Assembly: GCA_024639905.1 (NCBI GenBank)
Contig: JAHEGE010000005.1
Coordinates: forward strand, 186,001 to 250,000
Length of the DNA stretch: 64,000 bases
Direction: 5' to 3'
Source: Gammaproteobacteria bacterium
GTDB lineage: Bacteria; Pseudomonadota; Gammaproteobacteria; Pseudomonadales; Pseudohongiellaceae
The stretch's first letter is position 1, and each line of letters starts with the position of its first letter. Below, piece after piece: positions 53,601 through 61,279 of this stretch. The notes beneath the pieces were generated by a model that was not told where the DNA came from, searched no databases, and saw nothing but the letters and a program-made list of their open reading frames with translations. The position numbers were made by a program, and so were the translations under genes.

Positions 53601-54225
53601 GCTCCACCACGAAGACGACTGGCATTGCTGGCTGGACCTCGGCGATGCTGGGCACAGTCGCATAGGGCTGAAAGAGACGCTGCGCAGCAGCCCGCAGTTC
53701 AGTCGATTCCTGCAGGGCGAGGACTACGACGGCCAAGGCCGCGGCGCCAGAGACGAACGCGATAAACGGCTCGCGTGCGGACCCCGCGCGTTCTACCTCG
53801 CGACGCTGCAATTCGACGTGTTGCTCGGCGTCGCGCCAGAGTTGCTGCACAAAGGCTGCGGAGACGCCACTACGAGGCGAGCCTTCTGCCTGCGGCGAAA
53901 ACTCCAATGAGGTGAGAAGCCGCTGTTCAAGATCGGGGAAGCATTCTTCTACGTAGAGCGCTAACGCGCGCTGGTCCGCGCGCGCACTGCGTGCTCGACG
54001 CAGGGCGCTCAGGACGACACCTAAGGCGGCGAGTCCGGCTGCCACCAGCAAGGCTGCGCCGAACAACGGCGGAAGAGCGAAGGCGACTACGAGGCCAAGT
54101 GCAGCGGCGAAGACCACGCTGAGGGCAATCAGCGCGTAGCCGAAATACTGGACATAAACGCGCCTAGTTTGGCGCCTTTGGAGGCCATTGAGGGTGTCGC
54201 GCAGTCCTTCGATGTGCGTCGTCAT
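50617..54225 (-). CDS. Large DUF4175-like membrane protein, Gln/Gly-rich coiled coil
   Basis: A 1202-residue protein, first gene of the eight-gene block. Two membrane helices near 28-70 and one near 155 are followed by Ig-like beta domains (about 190-545). A low-complexity Gly/Gln region (QQQGGGGGGGQGGGESS, and a nine-Gly run near 680) comes next. From about 730 to 1125 there are long stretches of Gln/Glu/Arg-rich coiled coil (RNLARREQELEEEQRRREL, REQIESLEEQVARFDADAA). This fits the DUF4175 family of low-complexity membrane proteins, which is normally shorter (about 800-850). It is probably a periplasmic scaffold. Three 17-bp direct repeats lie just upstream of its ATG. Confidence 0.75.
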   Translation of the reverse strand: MTTHIEGLRDTLNGLQRRQTRRVYVQYFGYALIALSVVFAAALGLVVAFALPPLFGAALLVAAGLAALGVVLSALRRARSARADQRALALYVEECFPDLEQRLLTSLEFSPQAEGSPRSGVSAAFVQQLWRDAEQHVELQRREVERAGSAREPFIAFVSGAAALAVVVLALQESTELRAAAQRLFQPYATVPSIAEVQPAMPVVFVVEPGDVELQRGSALTVVVRVENAQPSALTLRLQDDRLNWRDYPMTLDASDESGSSFSYYLPAVMKESVYAVSLAATGQTSREHRITLFDLPQVENIAVALDFPDYTGEEDSLEPDGGDIVAPEGTEVGLTIEFNKPLASARVEFESASSGGEAVAAEADGYTSTDLDVKGLTAIAAFTVKGDGIYRILATDLDGLQSAAPLDYYIRSIPDQPPVLTLRRPGADQEVMPLEEVMLEVDASDDYGLSEFVLNYAVVGTDDSEVDFLKAQAAGGLTSTRSASGSTLLYLEDLAVEPGDFISYYLTLADNNALKGPSEVVSDIYFLEVIPTDQEFRRAQQQQGGGGGGGQGGGESSALVTVQKDIIAATWKLRNRLRSASEDDIEGDAEIIAESQREATGRARMSIDRLAERLSFSDDSYDLAVENLSLAIEQMNLAATDLDELQVTTALKPEQLALQYILKAEANINRTDISMQQGGGGGGGGGAQQEREDLRELFEMEMGQLENRYETPGGASQPGGSNAEEVNKLEELARRQEALTRAQRNLARREQELEEEQRRRELERLQRQQEQLTADLEQLSRQMAGGQQRQSSPSQAQGGLQQSSSQGAQQSGQQQGPQTAMERAIEQMQQAANSDSAAIAAAQGQKALESLRDQQRELTAEGESSVAQIARRLGERGQALQRQQQALEAGLQAVTESQGLGQTRREARRDEALDALLDAQRQQQRDIEEIEDMLRAVVTRGDAEDRRLLTQAQAATRELSPIRDDMATSNRVLRNGMVNLAIDMEQELGDQIETLAQSLARLDPSLVQEASSGVQQAASDAQQLREQIESLEEQVARFDADAAQAGTLAQMREQLEASQALAEGLSEQLAQQRGGQQSGQRGGLQRGQAGTGLEGSEQSEDGRDGTVAGQRGQANPVGTARSIRQQLTRQDIEDFLAQPELLQALLQPIIELEGALRAQAERESAATQLYSADEEQIPEAYRELVEEYYRTLSEGDSGGAD
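52166..52189. repeat. (CCACCG)4 tandem repeat in the DUF4175-like gene
   Basis: Four perfect copies of CCACCG on the + strand encode part of the nine-glycine run on the coding strand. A second glycine run is encoded near 52560-52600. Copy-number change would keep the reading frame and change the length of the flexible linker. Confidence 0.9.
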
Positions 54226-54230
54226 ACCAA

Positions 54231-54280
54231 GCCCTGGTGGATTCTTGACCCTAGTGGATTTTTACCCTAGTGAATTTTTG
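54231..54280 (-). repeat. Three tandem 17-bp direct repeats in the operon leader
   Basis: On the + strand the units are GCCCTGGTGGATTCTT (54231-54246), GACCCTAGTGGATTTTT (54247-54263) and ACCCTAGTGAATTTTTG (54264-54280). Read with the operon each unit looks like AAAATCCACTAGGGT, the last one ending six bases before the ATG at 54225. They could be binding sites for a regulator of the operon, or repeated AGGG ribosome sites. Confidence 0.8.
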
Positions 54281-54366
54281 AGAAGCTGCTGTTGTTTTAG
54301 AGCTAACGTTGGGGCTCAGACTACAGTTTGATCAGCGTCCTCAACTATCCCACTAACCCGTTGCGC

Positions 54367-54963
54367 TTAGCAAGGCTGAGGGGCCTCCACGCCCATCTCG
54401 AGTGGGCTGTAGAAAGGTGAATCGTCGGGGAAAACGTGAACCGGCGTGGCGCGCGCCCACGTCAGTAATGCCGCGACACTGGCTAAGGAGGCGATGTCCT
54501 TCAAGGTTTCCTTAGTGGGCTGAGGCAGAACAATTTCCTCGTCTTTGGCCGCAGCTAAGGCCTTCGAGGGCGTAATCCAGCGGTGTTCGAGTATTTCTTG
54601 GTTGTCCACGGTCACCGCGGTCTCACGATCCAAACCACACATAAAGAACCATGTGCAGAAACGGCGCGGCAGGTGCGGTGGCGTGGTCCAATGGGCGGTG
54701 TGTATTAGCGCCTCTTCGGCTATCGTAAGCCCAGCCTCTTCCTGCGTTTCGCGTACCGCAGCGCGTAAAGCGGCCTTGTACTCTAGCCCATCGTGGCCAT
54801 CGAAATCTGTCGAATCGATGCGACCACCGGGAAAGACCCAGTGGCCACCATGAAATACCAGCTTGGAGTTACGTCTGAGCAGCAGCACTTCTATAGAATC
54901 GCCATCCTCGCCATCTCGCGCGACGACGACGGTGGCAGCTGGGACCGGTGTGATTTCAGTCAT
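54367..54963 (-). CDS. NUDIX hydrolase (NUDT19-like)
   Basis: About 198 residues from the ATG at 54963, giving MTEITPVPAATVVVARDG; an upstream start adds ten residues without similarity. The NUDIX box has an insertion after GGRID and continues as AALRAAVRETQEEAGL, with the REtxEE catalytic core intact. The C-terminal region (TPSKALAAAKDEEIVLPQPT) matches the NUDT7/NUDT19 type, which cleaves CoA and acyl-CoA. This fits the neighbouring acyl-CoA-type SDR, though the substrate is inferred. Single gene, divergent from the SDR at 55172. Confidence 0.85.
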   Translation of the reverse strand: MTEITPVPAATVVVARDGEDGDSIEVLLLRRNSKLVFHGGHWVFPGGRIDSTDFDGHDGLEYKAALRAAVRETQEEAGLTIAEEALIHTAHWTTPPHLPRRFCTWFFMCGLDRETAVTVDNQEILEHRWITPSKALAAAKDEEIVLPQPTKETLKDIASLASVAALLTWARATPVHVFPDDSPFYSPLEMGVEAPQPC

Positions 54964-55171
54964 GCATCTACTCTCCTGCAGGCTTACAGCCAAATAGCTA
55001 AGTCATTTTCGACAGCCTTACATCATACTCAATTTGGGGGAATATCCCACCGTTTGCGCCGCCCACGCCATCCGCATAGAATCGGTGCAGCGCTGCACGA
55101 GGCATGTCGCAGTCACACTCAAACCACGACTTAATTACCACCTCATTCAACTACAGACGGAAAGCGGAAAT

Positions 55172-56044
55172 ATGGCTATAGGATTCGAAGGTCGCGTCGC
55201 GATCGTAACAGGCGCAGGCGGCGGATTAGGCCGACAGCACGCATTAGAACTCGGTCGACGCGGCGCCAAAGTGGTCGTTAACGACCTCGGCGGCAGCGTC
55301 GATGGCAGCGGCGGCTCAGCAACGGCAGCCGAACTGGTCGCTCAGGAAATTATCGACGCCGGTGGCGAGGCGATGGCGAATGGCGCCTCGGTAACCGACC
55401 TTGCCGCTGTGCAAGCAATGGTCGACGAGGTCATGGCGAAATGGGGACGCATCGATATCGCGGTGAATAACGCAGGCATCTTGCGCGACAAAACCTTCTC
55501 CAAGCTCGAGCTCGACAACTGGCATGCAGTGATCGACGTGCATCTCACGGGCAGCCTCAACGTCACTAAATGCGTGTGGCCGATTATGATCGAGCAAGGC
55601 TACGGCCGCCTCGTTATGACAACCTCGACCAGCGGCCTGTTCGGCAACTTCGGCCAGAGCAATTACGGCGCCGCTAAACTGGGCCTTGTCGGCTTCATGA
55701 ACACGTTGCGCCTCGAAGGCGCAAAGTACGGGGTATTCACCAATGCCATTGCCCCAATCGCTGCGACTCGCATGACAGAGGAACTGCCTGGCTTCGAAGA
55801 CAGCGCCGAGAAGCTCGCGCCAGAATTGGTCACCCCTGCGGTGGTCTATCTGTGTTCAGACAAAGCGCCAAATGGACGCATCATCCAAGCGGCCGGTGGA
55901 CGCTATTATTCTGCCGATGTACGCGAGAATGAGGGCGTAAACCTGGGCCTGAATGCCACTGTCGAAGACATCGATGCCAACATCGATACGATTCTGGACA
56001 TGACCAGCAGCAAAGGCATTATCGAGCGCATGCACCACCGCTAA
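55172..56044 (+). CDS. SDR, (3R)-hydroxyacyl-CoA dehydrogenase-like
   Basis: A 290-residue SDR from the ATG at 55172; the open frame reaches 55034 without similarity. The cofactor motif is [22 protein letters not shown], then [13 protein letters not shown], which is typical of the dehydrogenase unit of the peroxisomal multifunctional enzyme (HSD17B4). [11 protein letters not shown] follows, and the catalytic set is Ser...Tyr-x3-Lys in [13 protein letters not shown]. It probably oxidises (3R)-hydroxyacyl-CoA in a beta-oxidation-type route. A strong terminator follows directly. Confidence 0.88.
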   Translation: MAIGFEGRVAIVTGAGGGLGRQHALELGRRGAKVVVNDLGGSVDGSGGSATAAELVAQEIIDAGGEAMANGASVTDLAAVQAMVDEVMAKWGRIDIAVNNAGILRDKTFSKLELDNWHAVIDVHLTGSLNVTKCVWPIMIEQGYGRLVMTTSTSGLFGNFGQSNYGAAKLGLVGFMNTLRLEGAKYGVFTNAIAPIAATRMTEELPGFEDSAEKLAPELVTPAVVYLCSDKAPNGRIIQAAGGRYYSADVRENEGVNLGLNATVEDIDANIDTILDMTSSKGIIERMHHR

Positions 56045-56063
56045 ACGACGTCGCTCAATCAAC

Positions 56064-56103
56064 AAAAAGCCCCGCGGGAGTGAACCCTTACGCGGGGCTT
56101 TGA
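56064..56103. terminator. Bidirectional terminator between SDR and GST genes
   Basis: AAAGCCCCGCG (56066-56076) pairs with CGCGGGGCTTT (56091-56101). The A and T tails make it usable in both directions; the GST gene ends at 56110. Confidence 0.82.
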
Positions 56104-56109
56104 CGTTCT

Positions 56110-56736
56110 CTACTTCTTCTTTTGGTCGGCTAGCACACTCTGAATAGAGGCGCGCTCATCGATCAGAGCAATCAGTTCGTTGTACTGCGGCGCCTCGGCG
56201 GCGCGATCCCACTCTAAGGCGCGCTTACAGACGTTCATCGCCAGATTCACGCTGAAGCGGAAGTAGAAGTCGGCGTAAGTAAGTTCTGCGCCGCACAAAT
56301 AAGGCGAGAACTGCGCAAGGCGGTCAAAGGAGGCGAAGCCTTTCACAAGCTGTGCCTTGACCTCAGCCTTGAGCTCGTCTGTTGCCGGTCGGCCGAAGAA
56401 GACTTCACCGTAAAGCCTGCGTGCTGGCAGTTCAATATAGAGCTCAAGGTAGCGAATGATTTCCTGCACCTTCGCTTTCGCGTAAGGATCTGCCGGATAA
56501 AAGCTTGCGCCCTGTCCCAGCGAGTCGAGATAGTCGAGCATGACACCCGTCTCGGTCAAGAAGCCCTGTTCGGTCTCCATTGCCGGCACTTTACCCATCG
56601 GGCTCTTAGTGAGGAAGTCAGACTCCTGATTAGGAAGGATTAACACTTCTTCGAAATCCATGCCCTTTTCGAGCAGGACCGTCTTCACCATGTTGTAATA
56701 ATTACTGAGCGGCATACCATAGAGTTTGATCGTCAC
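56110..56736 (-). CDS. Glutathione S-transferase family protein
   Basis: A 208-residue GST. The N-terminal thioredoxin-like domain has IKLYGMPLSNYYNMVKTVLLEKG, the cis-Pro block KSPMGKVPAMETEQGFLTET (glutathione binding, Glu/Ser), and the helical C-terminal domain contains LCGAELTYADFYF with the N-cap/hydrophobic-staple Asp. The first-domain Ser or Tyr would be the catalytic residue. It conjugates or reduces an unknown electrophile. Single gene, divergent from the DUF3524 glycosyltransferase with 91 bp between. Confidence 0.9.
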   Translation of the reverse strand: MTIKLYGMPLSNYYNMVKTVLLEKGMDFEEVLILPNQESDFLTKSPMGKVPAMETEQGFLTETGVMLDYLDSLGQGASFYPADPYAKAKVQEIIRYLELYIELPARRLYGEVFFGRPATDELKAEVKAQLVKGFASFDRLAQFSPYLCGAELTYADFYFRFSVNLAMNVCKRALEWDRAAEAPQYNELIALIDERASIQSVLADQKKK

Positions 56737-56827
56737 GCGGGTCCCCTTTCTATTGAGTTTTCGAGGGGTAGAAACTACTCTTCGCCGACTCGAAATGCAA
56801 AAAAATGCTCACCTCCGTTCTCAAGCG

Positions 56828-57997
56828 ATGAAACCCATGATTAACAGCACTCGTCGCCCCCGCATCCTGCTCCTCTCCGCTTACGACGCAGAAAGCCACC
56901 GCCAATGGCGCAGCACCCTCCAAGCCCAGTTGCCCGAGTTCGAATGGACGCAGCTGAGTTTGCCTGCACGCTATTTTAGCTGGCGGCTTCGCGGTAACGC
57001 ATTAAGCTTCGCCTTTGGAGAACAGGAAATCCTTGCGCAGCACTATGACTTGCTGATCGCGACCTCCATGGTCGACCTCAGCACGCTACGCGGCTTCGTC
57101 CCCAGCCTGGCTCGAATCCCAACCCTTCTCTACTTCCACGAGAACCAGTTCGCCTACCCAACTCGCGATCAACAGCGCGAGAACGCGGAGCTGCAAATCG
57201 TGCCGCTGTATTCGGCGCTGTGTGCAGATCGCGTGGTGTTCAATAGCCAGTACAATCGCACGACCTTTCTCGCGGGCGCGAAGAGTCTCTTGAGTCGTCT
57301 GCCGGATTTCGTACCGAGTGGCTTATTGACACGACTGGAAAGCGCCAGCGTGCTGCCCGTGCCCCTGGCTAAACCGCGCGAGCAGCTTATGCCGAGGACA
57401 CACTCAACGACGCTCGAGATCCTCTGGAATCATCGCTGGGAATACGATAAAGGTCCCGGCTTGCTGCTGGCAATAGTTCGCGAACTAAACGCCGCAAAGC
57501 TCGATTGCCGCTTACATATCGCGGGGCAGCAGTTCGCATCGAAGCCAGCGGAATTCACCGAAATCGAGTCGCTATTGCAACGCCATTGCACTCAGCTCGG
57601 CTTGCCAGCAGCCACGTTCGGCTTCGTCGATTCAGCGCAAGACTACGCCGCCCTGATGGCAAGCTGTGATGTGGCGCTGTCGACTGCACTTCATGACTTT
57701 CAAGGGCTGGCGGTGCAGGAGGCGGCACTCGCGGGTTGCGCGCCATTGGCGCCGTCTAGCTTGGTGTATCCCGAGTATCTTCCAATCACCAACCTCTTCG
57801 CCTTGGGCAATGATGACGAGGCGACCGCGCGGACGGCGGTCAAGACGCTTAAGGAGTGGCAACGGCGAAAAGCCTGCGGAGAGTCATTGCCTCGCGTCGA
57901 TTTGGAACACTACACGAGCCCGGAGCTGGTTAAGTGCTATCGCTCTTTACTACTCGAGATGATCGAACAGCATGAGGGTCGCGGCGAGGCGAATTAA
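56828..57997 (+). CDS. DUF3524 glycosyltransferase, tRNA-queuosine mannosyltransferase-like
   Basis: About 389 residues from the ATG at 56828 (MKPMINSTRRPRILLL); the frame is open further upstream but would overlap the GST start region. The N-terminal DUF3524 domain has LLLSAYDAESHRQWRSTL and LLYFHENQFAYP. The C-terminal GT4-type half has LEILWNHRWEYDKGPGLLL and DVALSTALHDFQGLAVQEAALAGC, with the conserved E-x7-E-like donor site. The human member (GTDC1/QTMAN) adds mannose to queuosine in tRNA-Asp. The window also carries queA and tgt, so a role in queuosine modification is plausible but unproven for bacteria. It overlaps the convergent MltD gene by 4 bp. Confidence 0.85.
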   Translation: MKPMINSTRRPRILLLSAYDAESHRQWRSTLQAQLPEFEWTQLSLPARYFSWRLRGNALSFAFGEQEILAQHYDLLIATSMVDLSTLRGFVPSLARIPTLLYFHENQFAYPTRDQQRENAELQIVPLYSALCADRVVFNSQYNRTTFLAGAKSLLSRLPDFVPSGLLTRLESASVLPVPLAKPREQLMPRTHSTTLEILWNHRWEYDKGPGLLLAIVRELNAAKLDCRLHIAGQQFASKPAEFTEIESLLQRHCTQLGLPAATFGFVDSAQDYAALMASCDVALSTALHDFQGLAVQEAALAGCAPLAPSSLVYPEYLPITNLFALGNDDEATARTAVKTLKEWQRRKACGESLPRVDLEHYTSPELVKCYRSLLLEMIEQHEGRGEAN

Positions 57998-60249
57998 TCC
58001 GAGGCGGCGACAGGTTCTAGCAGAGGAAAGACAACCTTCTGCCCGATCTGTATGCGATTAAAATCCAGTTCCGGATTGTACTGCCGCACTAACCACAGTG
58101 GGGCGGAATAACGCGAGCGCGCAATAGTTCCGATATTCTCGTTGCGGCGAATCGTGTATTCCTCGACATCGCGTATTCTGTACTGCGCGAAAAAATCCTG
58201 CTGTAGCGAAGAGTGATAGTCTTTGCGCCGGCGCTCGAACTCGGGACGAGAGACCTTACTAAAACCTAAGGTGAGCCGCTTACCCACTATCACGGGATCG
58301 CTATAGGCCATGCCGTTCAGTCGACGAACATCCCAAGCACGAACCGCTAACCAATCGGCATAATGGCCCAGAGTCTCAGTAGCCTGCACCTCAATAGAGT
58401 CGTCACTGGCGACCGAGTAGTCGGCCGGATCTGCGCTCAGGGCATCGGCTATTTCCGCATCGTTCTCTAACACGCCAGCGTCCGAATCGCCCGCAACCGC
58501 CTCCAGCGCGACAGCGTTCGCCTCAACGTCGAGCTCGTCCTGTGCGGCTTGTTCGCGGAATACTCCCGCATCCTCGTCTGCCATTACAATAGAGGTTGAA
58601 TCTGCTTGCTCAGCCTCTAGGGGCTCCTCTAAGGTCTCCTCGCCCCTTAGCGAAGGGTTGGCCTCGGATGCCTCTTCCCGGGGCTCGGGTGGCTCATCGG
58701 CAATAAGGCTCGCGGGCGCGCGCTCGTTCGCTGCCAGCTGCGGCGTTGCCGTGTACAACCCCGGCAGGCGCACTTCTTGACCCGGATAGATCCTGCTCGC
58801 ATCCAAGATATTGTTTAACCGCAGCAGCGCGTCTTCTCCGACCGAGAAGCGTCGCGCAATCGTCGAGACAGTATCTCCACGGCTGACAGTGTAGATGCCA
58901 TCGGCAGGTGGCTGTTGTGAATCGGTTAACGAGTCATCCTGCGGCAAGAGAATTCTCTGGCCAATTTGGATGCGGTGGCTACTGGACAATTGATTGAGTG
59001 CTACGAGCTGGCCGACTGTGGTGTTAAAGCGCCGCGCGATTACCGAGAGGCTATCGCCGCGAACTACGCTGTACGCGACGTCCGGCGTCTGCACGCCAAA
59101 CTTATAATCGCTTCCAATACTCGCCAGGATGCTGCTCGGCGCTTTCGAGGCTCCGCGAAGTTTTAGGTTAAAGCCCTTCGGTATGCGTTTCTGGCCATCC
59201 CATACCACAGGCCGTAGAGCGGGATTATCTGACCTCAGTTGTTCGAGACTGATACCTGCATTGCGCGCGAACACTTCCGCATCGATGTAGGCATCTGTCG
59301 TCACTTGCGCAAACGTCGGCGCGGGGGCGAATTGCACATCGCCAAAGTAGCGCTGCGCATTGTTTTCCACATCGGTGACCGCAAGGAACTGCGCGTAGAA
59401 ATTACGTGACGCGAAGCCAAAGGCTCGCCCTCGATAATTGGCAACTATCGTCTCGATATCACTCGTGCCGGTTTCTCGGACTGCGCGCGCGATGCCCCCC
59501 GCACCGTGGTTATAGGCAGTCAACGCCAGTGGCCACGTGCCGAGCACACGATAGTTATACTCAAGCAGGCTCATAGCAGCGTCCGCTGCTATATACGGGT
59601 CCATTCGCTCATCGACGATATGATCGATACGCATGAAGCGCTGGCCGGTGGCTCGCGTAAACTGCCACATGCCTGCGGCGGCTGCGGAGGAATAGGCGCC
59701 AGGATTAAACGAAGATTCTACATGGGGCAATACGCCCAAGCCCGGTGGTAGACCTTTGTCATTCACCACTTTGGCAATGTGGGCGCGATAGGCACCCGAG
59801 CGGCGCAGGCCAGCGAGGAAGCGATCCGATTGCCCCAGCTGCCAACGCACGTCGTCAGCAGCCGCCCGCAAGGTTTGGTCATCCACTCCCTGCGGCCACA
59901 GTTCGAGCACTTCACGTTGTTCGGCCGTGAGTCCCGTGCGTTTACCCGACCCAAGAACTCGAAGTGCCTGTTTAATGCTCTCCCTCTTCTCCTCGATTTG
60001 CTTGCGATCGAGAGGCAGAGAGGCATAGATCACATCGAGATGTCGTGCGTCGTGGAGGAAACCGCTGCGGGTATCAACCTCAGTATAGACCCGCGTCCAG
60101 AATTGAATCGCTGGCGCGAGCCCTGCCGGACGCGGAAAGTCATCGCTTCCCTGTGCTAACGCAGAAGAACACAGGAGAAACCAGGCAGAGACTATCAGCG
60201 CAAGTTGCGCCTGCAGCGCAGGCTTACTAAAAGAGGCAACGTTAGGCAA
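57994..60249 (-). CDS. mltD: MltD-like lytic transglycosylase with LysM domains
   Basis: A 751-residue envelope enzyme that cleaves peptidoglycan glycan strands. Start TTG at 60249 with GGGAAG upstream; signal peptide to about residue 33. The SLT domain has LPHVESSFNPGAYSSAAAAGMWQF (catalytic Glu in VESSF) and ALTAYNHGAGG. Two clear LysM domains follow (YSVVRGDSLSVIARRF and YTVSRGDTVSTIARRF), then an acidic linker (about 520-625). A divergent LysM (about 630-670) and a final one (YTIRRNENIGTIARSRYSAP) close the protein. It is longer than E. coli MltD (452). No lipobox is clear. It stands 37 bp after secF in the same direction. Confidence 0.92.
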   Translation of the reverse strand: MPNVASFSKPALQAQLALIVSAWFLLCSSALAQGSDDFPRPAGLAPAIQFWTRVYTEVDTRSGFLHDARHLDVIYASLPLDRKQIEEKRESIKQALRVLGSGKRTGLTAEQREVLELWPQGVDDQTLRAAADDVRWQLGQSDRFLAGLRRSGAYRAHIAKVVNDKGLPPGLGVLPHVESSFNPGAYSSAAAAGMWQFTRATGQRFMRIDHIVDERMDPYIAADAAMSLLEYNYRVLGTWPLALTAYNHGAGGIARAVRETGTSDIETIVANYRGRAFGFASRNFYAQFLAVTDVENNAQRYFGDVQFAPAPTFAQVTTDAYIDAEVFARNAGISLEQLRSDNPALRPVVWDGQKRIPKGFNLKLRGASKAPSSILASIGSDYKFGVQTPDVAYSVVRGDSLSVIARRFNTTVGQLVALNQLSSSHRIQIGQRILLPQDDSLTDSQQPPADGIYTVSRGDTVSTIARRFSVGEDALLRLNNILDASRIYPGQEVRLPGLYTATPQLAANERAPASLIADEPPEPREEASEANPSLRGEETLEEPLEAEQADSTSIVMADEDAGVFREQAAQDELDVEANAVALEAVAGDSDAGVLENDAEIADALSADPADYSVASDDSIEVQATETLGHYADWLAVRAWDVRRLNGMAYSDPVIVGKRLTLGFSKVSRPEFERRRKDYHSSLQQDFFAQYRIRDVEEYTIRRNENIGTIARSRYSAPLWLVRQYNPELDFNRIQIGQKVVFPLLEPVAASD

Positions 60250-60286
60250 TTCGGCTTCCCTGTTCGGTGGACAGCACAGACTTCGT

Positions 60287-61234
60287 TTAAGGGATATCGT
60301 CTAGCTCTGAGCCTTCCTTGATCGGAATCATCAGATCTTCGCGCGTCACGTTCATCATCAGGATCACGTTAGACGCGATGTAGATAGACGAGTAAGTGCC
60401 TACCACCACTCCGATGATTAGCGCGATGGCGAAACCCTGTGTAGACTCTCCGCCGACGAACAAGATTGACACCAGCACGAGAAGTGTCGTCAATGAGGTA
60501 ATGATGGTGCGGCCCAGCGTTTGATTCAAAGACACGTTCACCATATCCGTGGGCGTGCCGCTACGAAGCCTACGGAAGTTCTCGCGAATGCGGTCAGACA
60601 CCACGATTGTGTCGTTGAGTGAATAGCCGATGATCGCCAACATCGCTGCTAGCGTGTTGAGATTAAATTCCATGCCGAAAACCGAGAAGATGCCCAGCGT
60701 AATGACCAAGTCGTGCGCCAGCGCGACGACCGCACCCACCGAAAACTTAAACTGAAAGCGCACGGCGATGTACACCATAATGATGCCCAGTGCGACGAGC
60801 ATGCCTAGCCCGCCCTGCTCTGCGAGCTCCGTGCCGACCTTCGCGCTCACATAGTCCGAGCCTTCGAGTGTGATCTGTGACGTCCCGTCAGCCGCGAGCA
60901 GGTCGCGGATGGTCTCGCCGACGCGAACGGCTTGACCCGCCTGATCTGCCTCGGCAACCGTTGCATCGACCGGCAGGATCACACGAATATCCCGGTCCGA
61001 ACCGAAACTCACGACCACGGCGTCGCCATAACCCGCATCGGCGAGCGTGGTATTCACCTCACTAATCGCTACAGACTCGGAAAAATTGAGGCGCACAGAG
61101 GTGCCGCTCGTGAAGTCGAGACCGAAGTCCAACCCTCGCGTGGCGAGCGAGACCAGCGAGATCAGTACGAGGAGCAGCGAACTCATAGCGGCGATCTTGC
61201 GTATGCCCATGAAATCGAATTGCTTGTTTAACAT
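60287..61234 (-). CDS. secF: SecF, protein translocase accessory subunit
   Basis: A 315-residue membrane protein that with SecD uses the proton motive force to pull exported proteins into the periplasm. Six helices; the first precedes GLDFGLDFTSGTSVRLNF, the family D1/D2 motif. The P1 periplasmic domain lies at about 45-130. IGYSLNDTIVVSDRIREN and TLGRTIITSLTTLLVL are the conserved D5/D6 blocks. It starts 45 bp after secD stops and is the last of the yajC-secD-secF set. Confidence 0.96.
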   Translation of the reverse strand: MLNKQFDFMGIRKIAAMSSLLLVLISLVSLATRGLDFGLDFTSGTSVRLNFSESVAISEVNTTLADAGYGDAVVVSFGSDRDIRVILPVDATVAEADQAGQAVRVGETIRDLLAADGTSQITLEGSDYVSAKVGTELAEQGGLGMLVALGIIMVYIAVRFQFKFSVGAVVALAHDLVITLGIFSVFGMEFNLNTLAAMLAIIGYSLNDTIVVSDRIRENFRRLRSGTPTDMVNVSLNQTLGRTIITSLTTLLVLVSILFVGGESTQGFAIALIIGVVVGTYSSIYIASNVILMMNVTREDLMIPIKEGSELDDIP

Positions 61235-61279
61235 AGTCTGGTATCCCTAGAGCTCGCGGCGGGCCGCAGAGCGTTGTCC

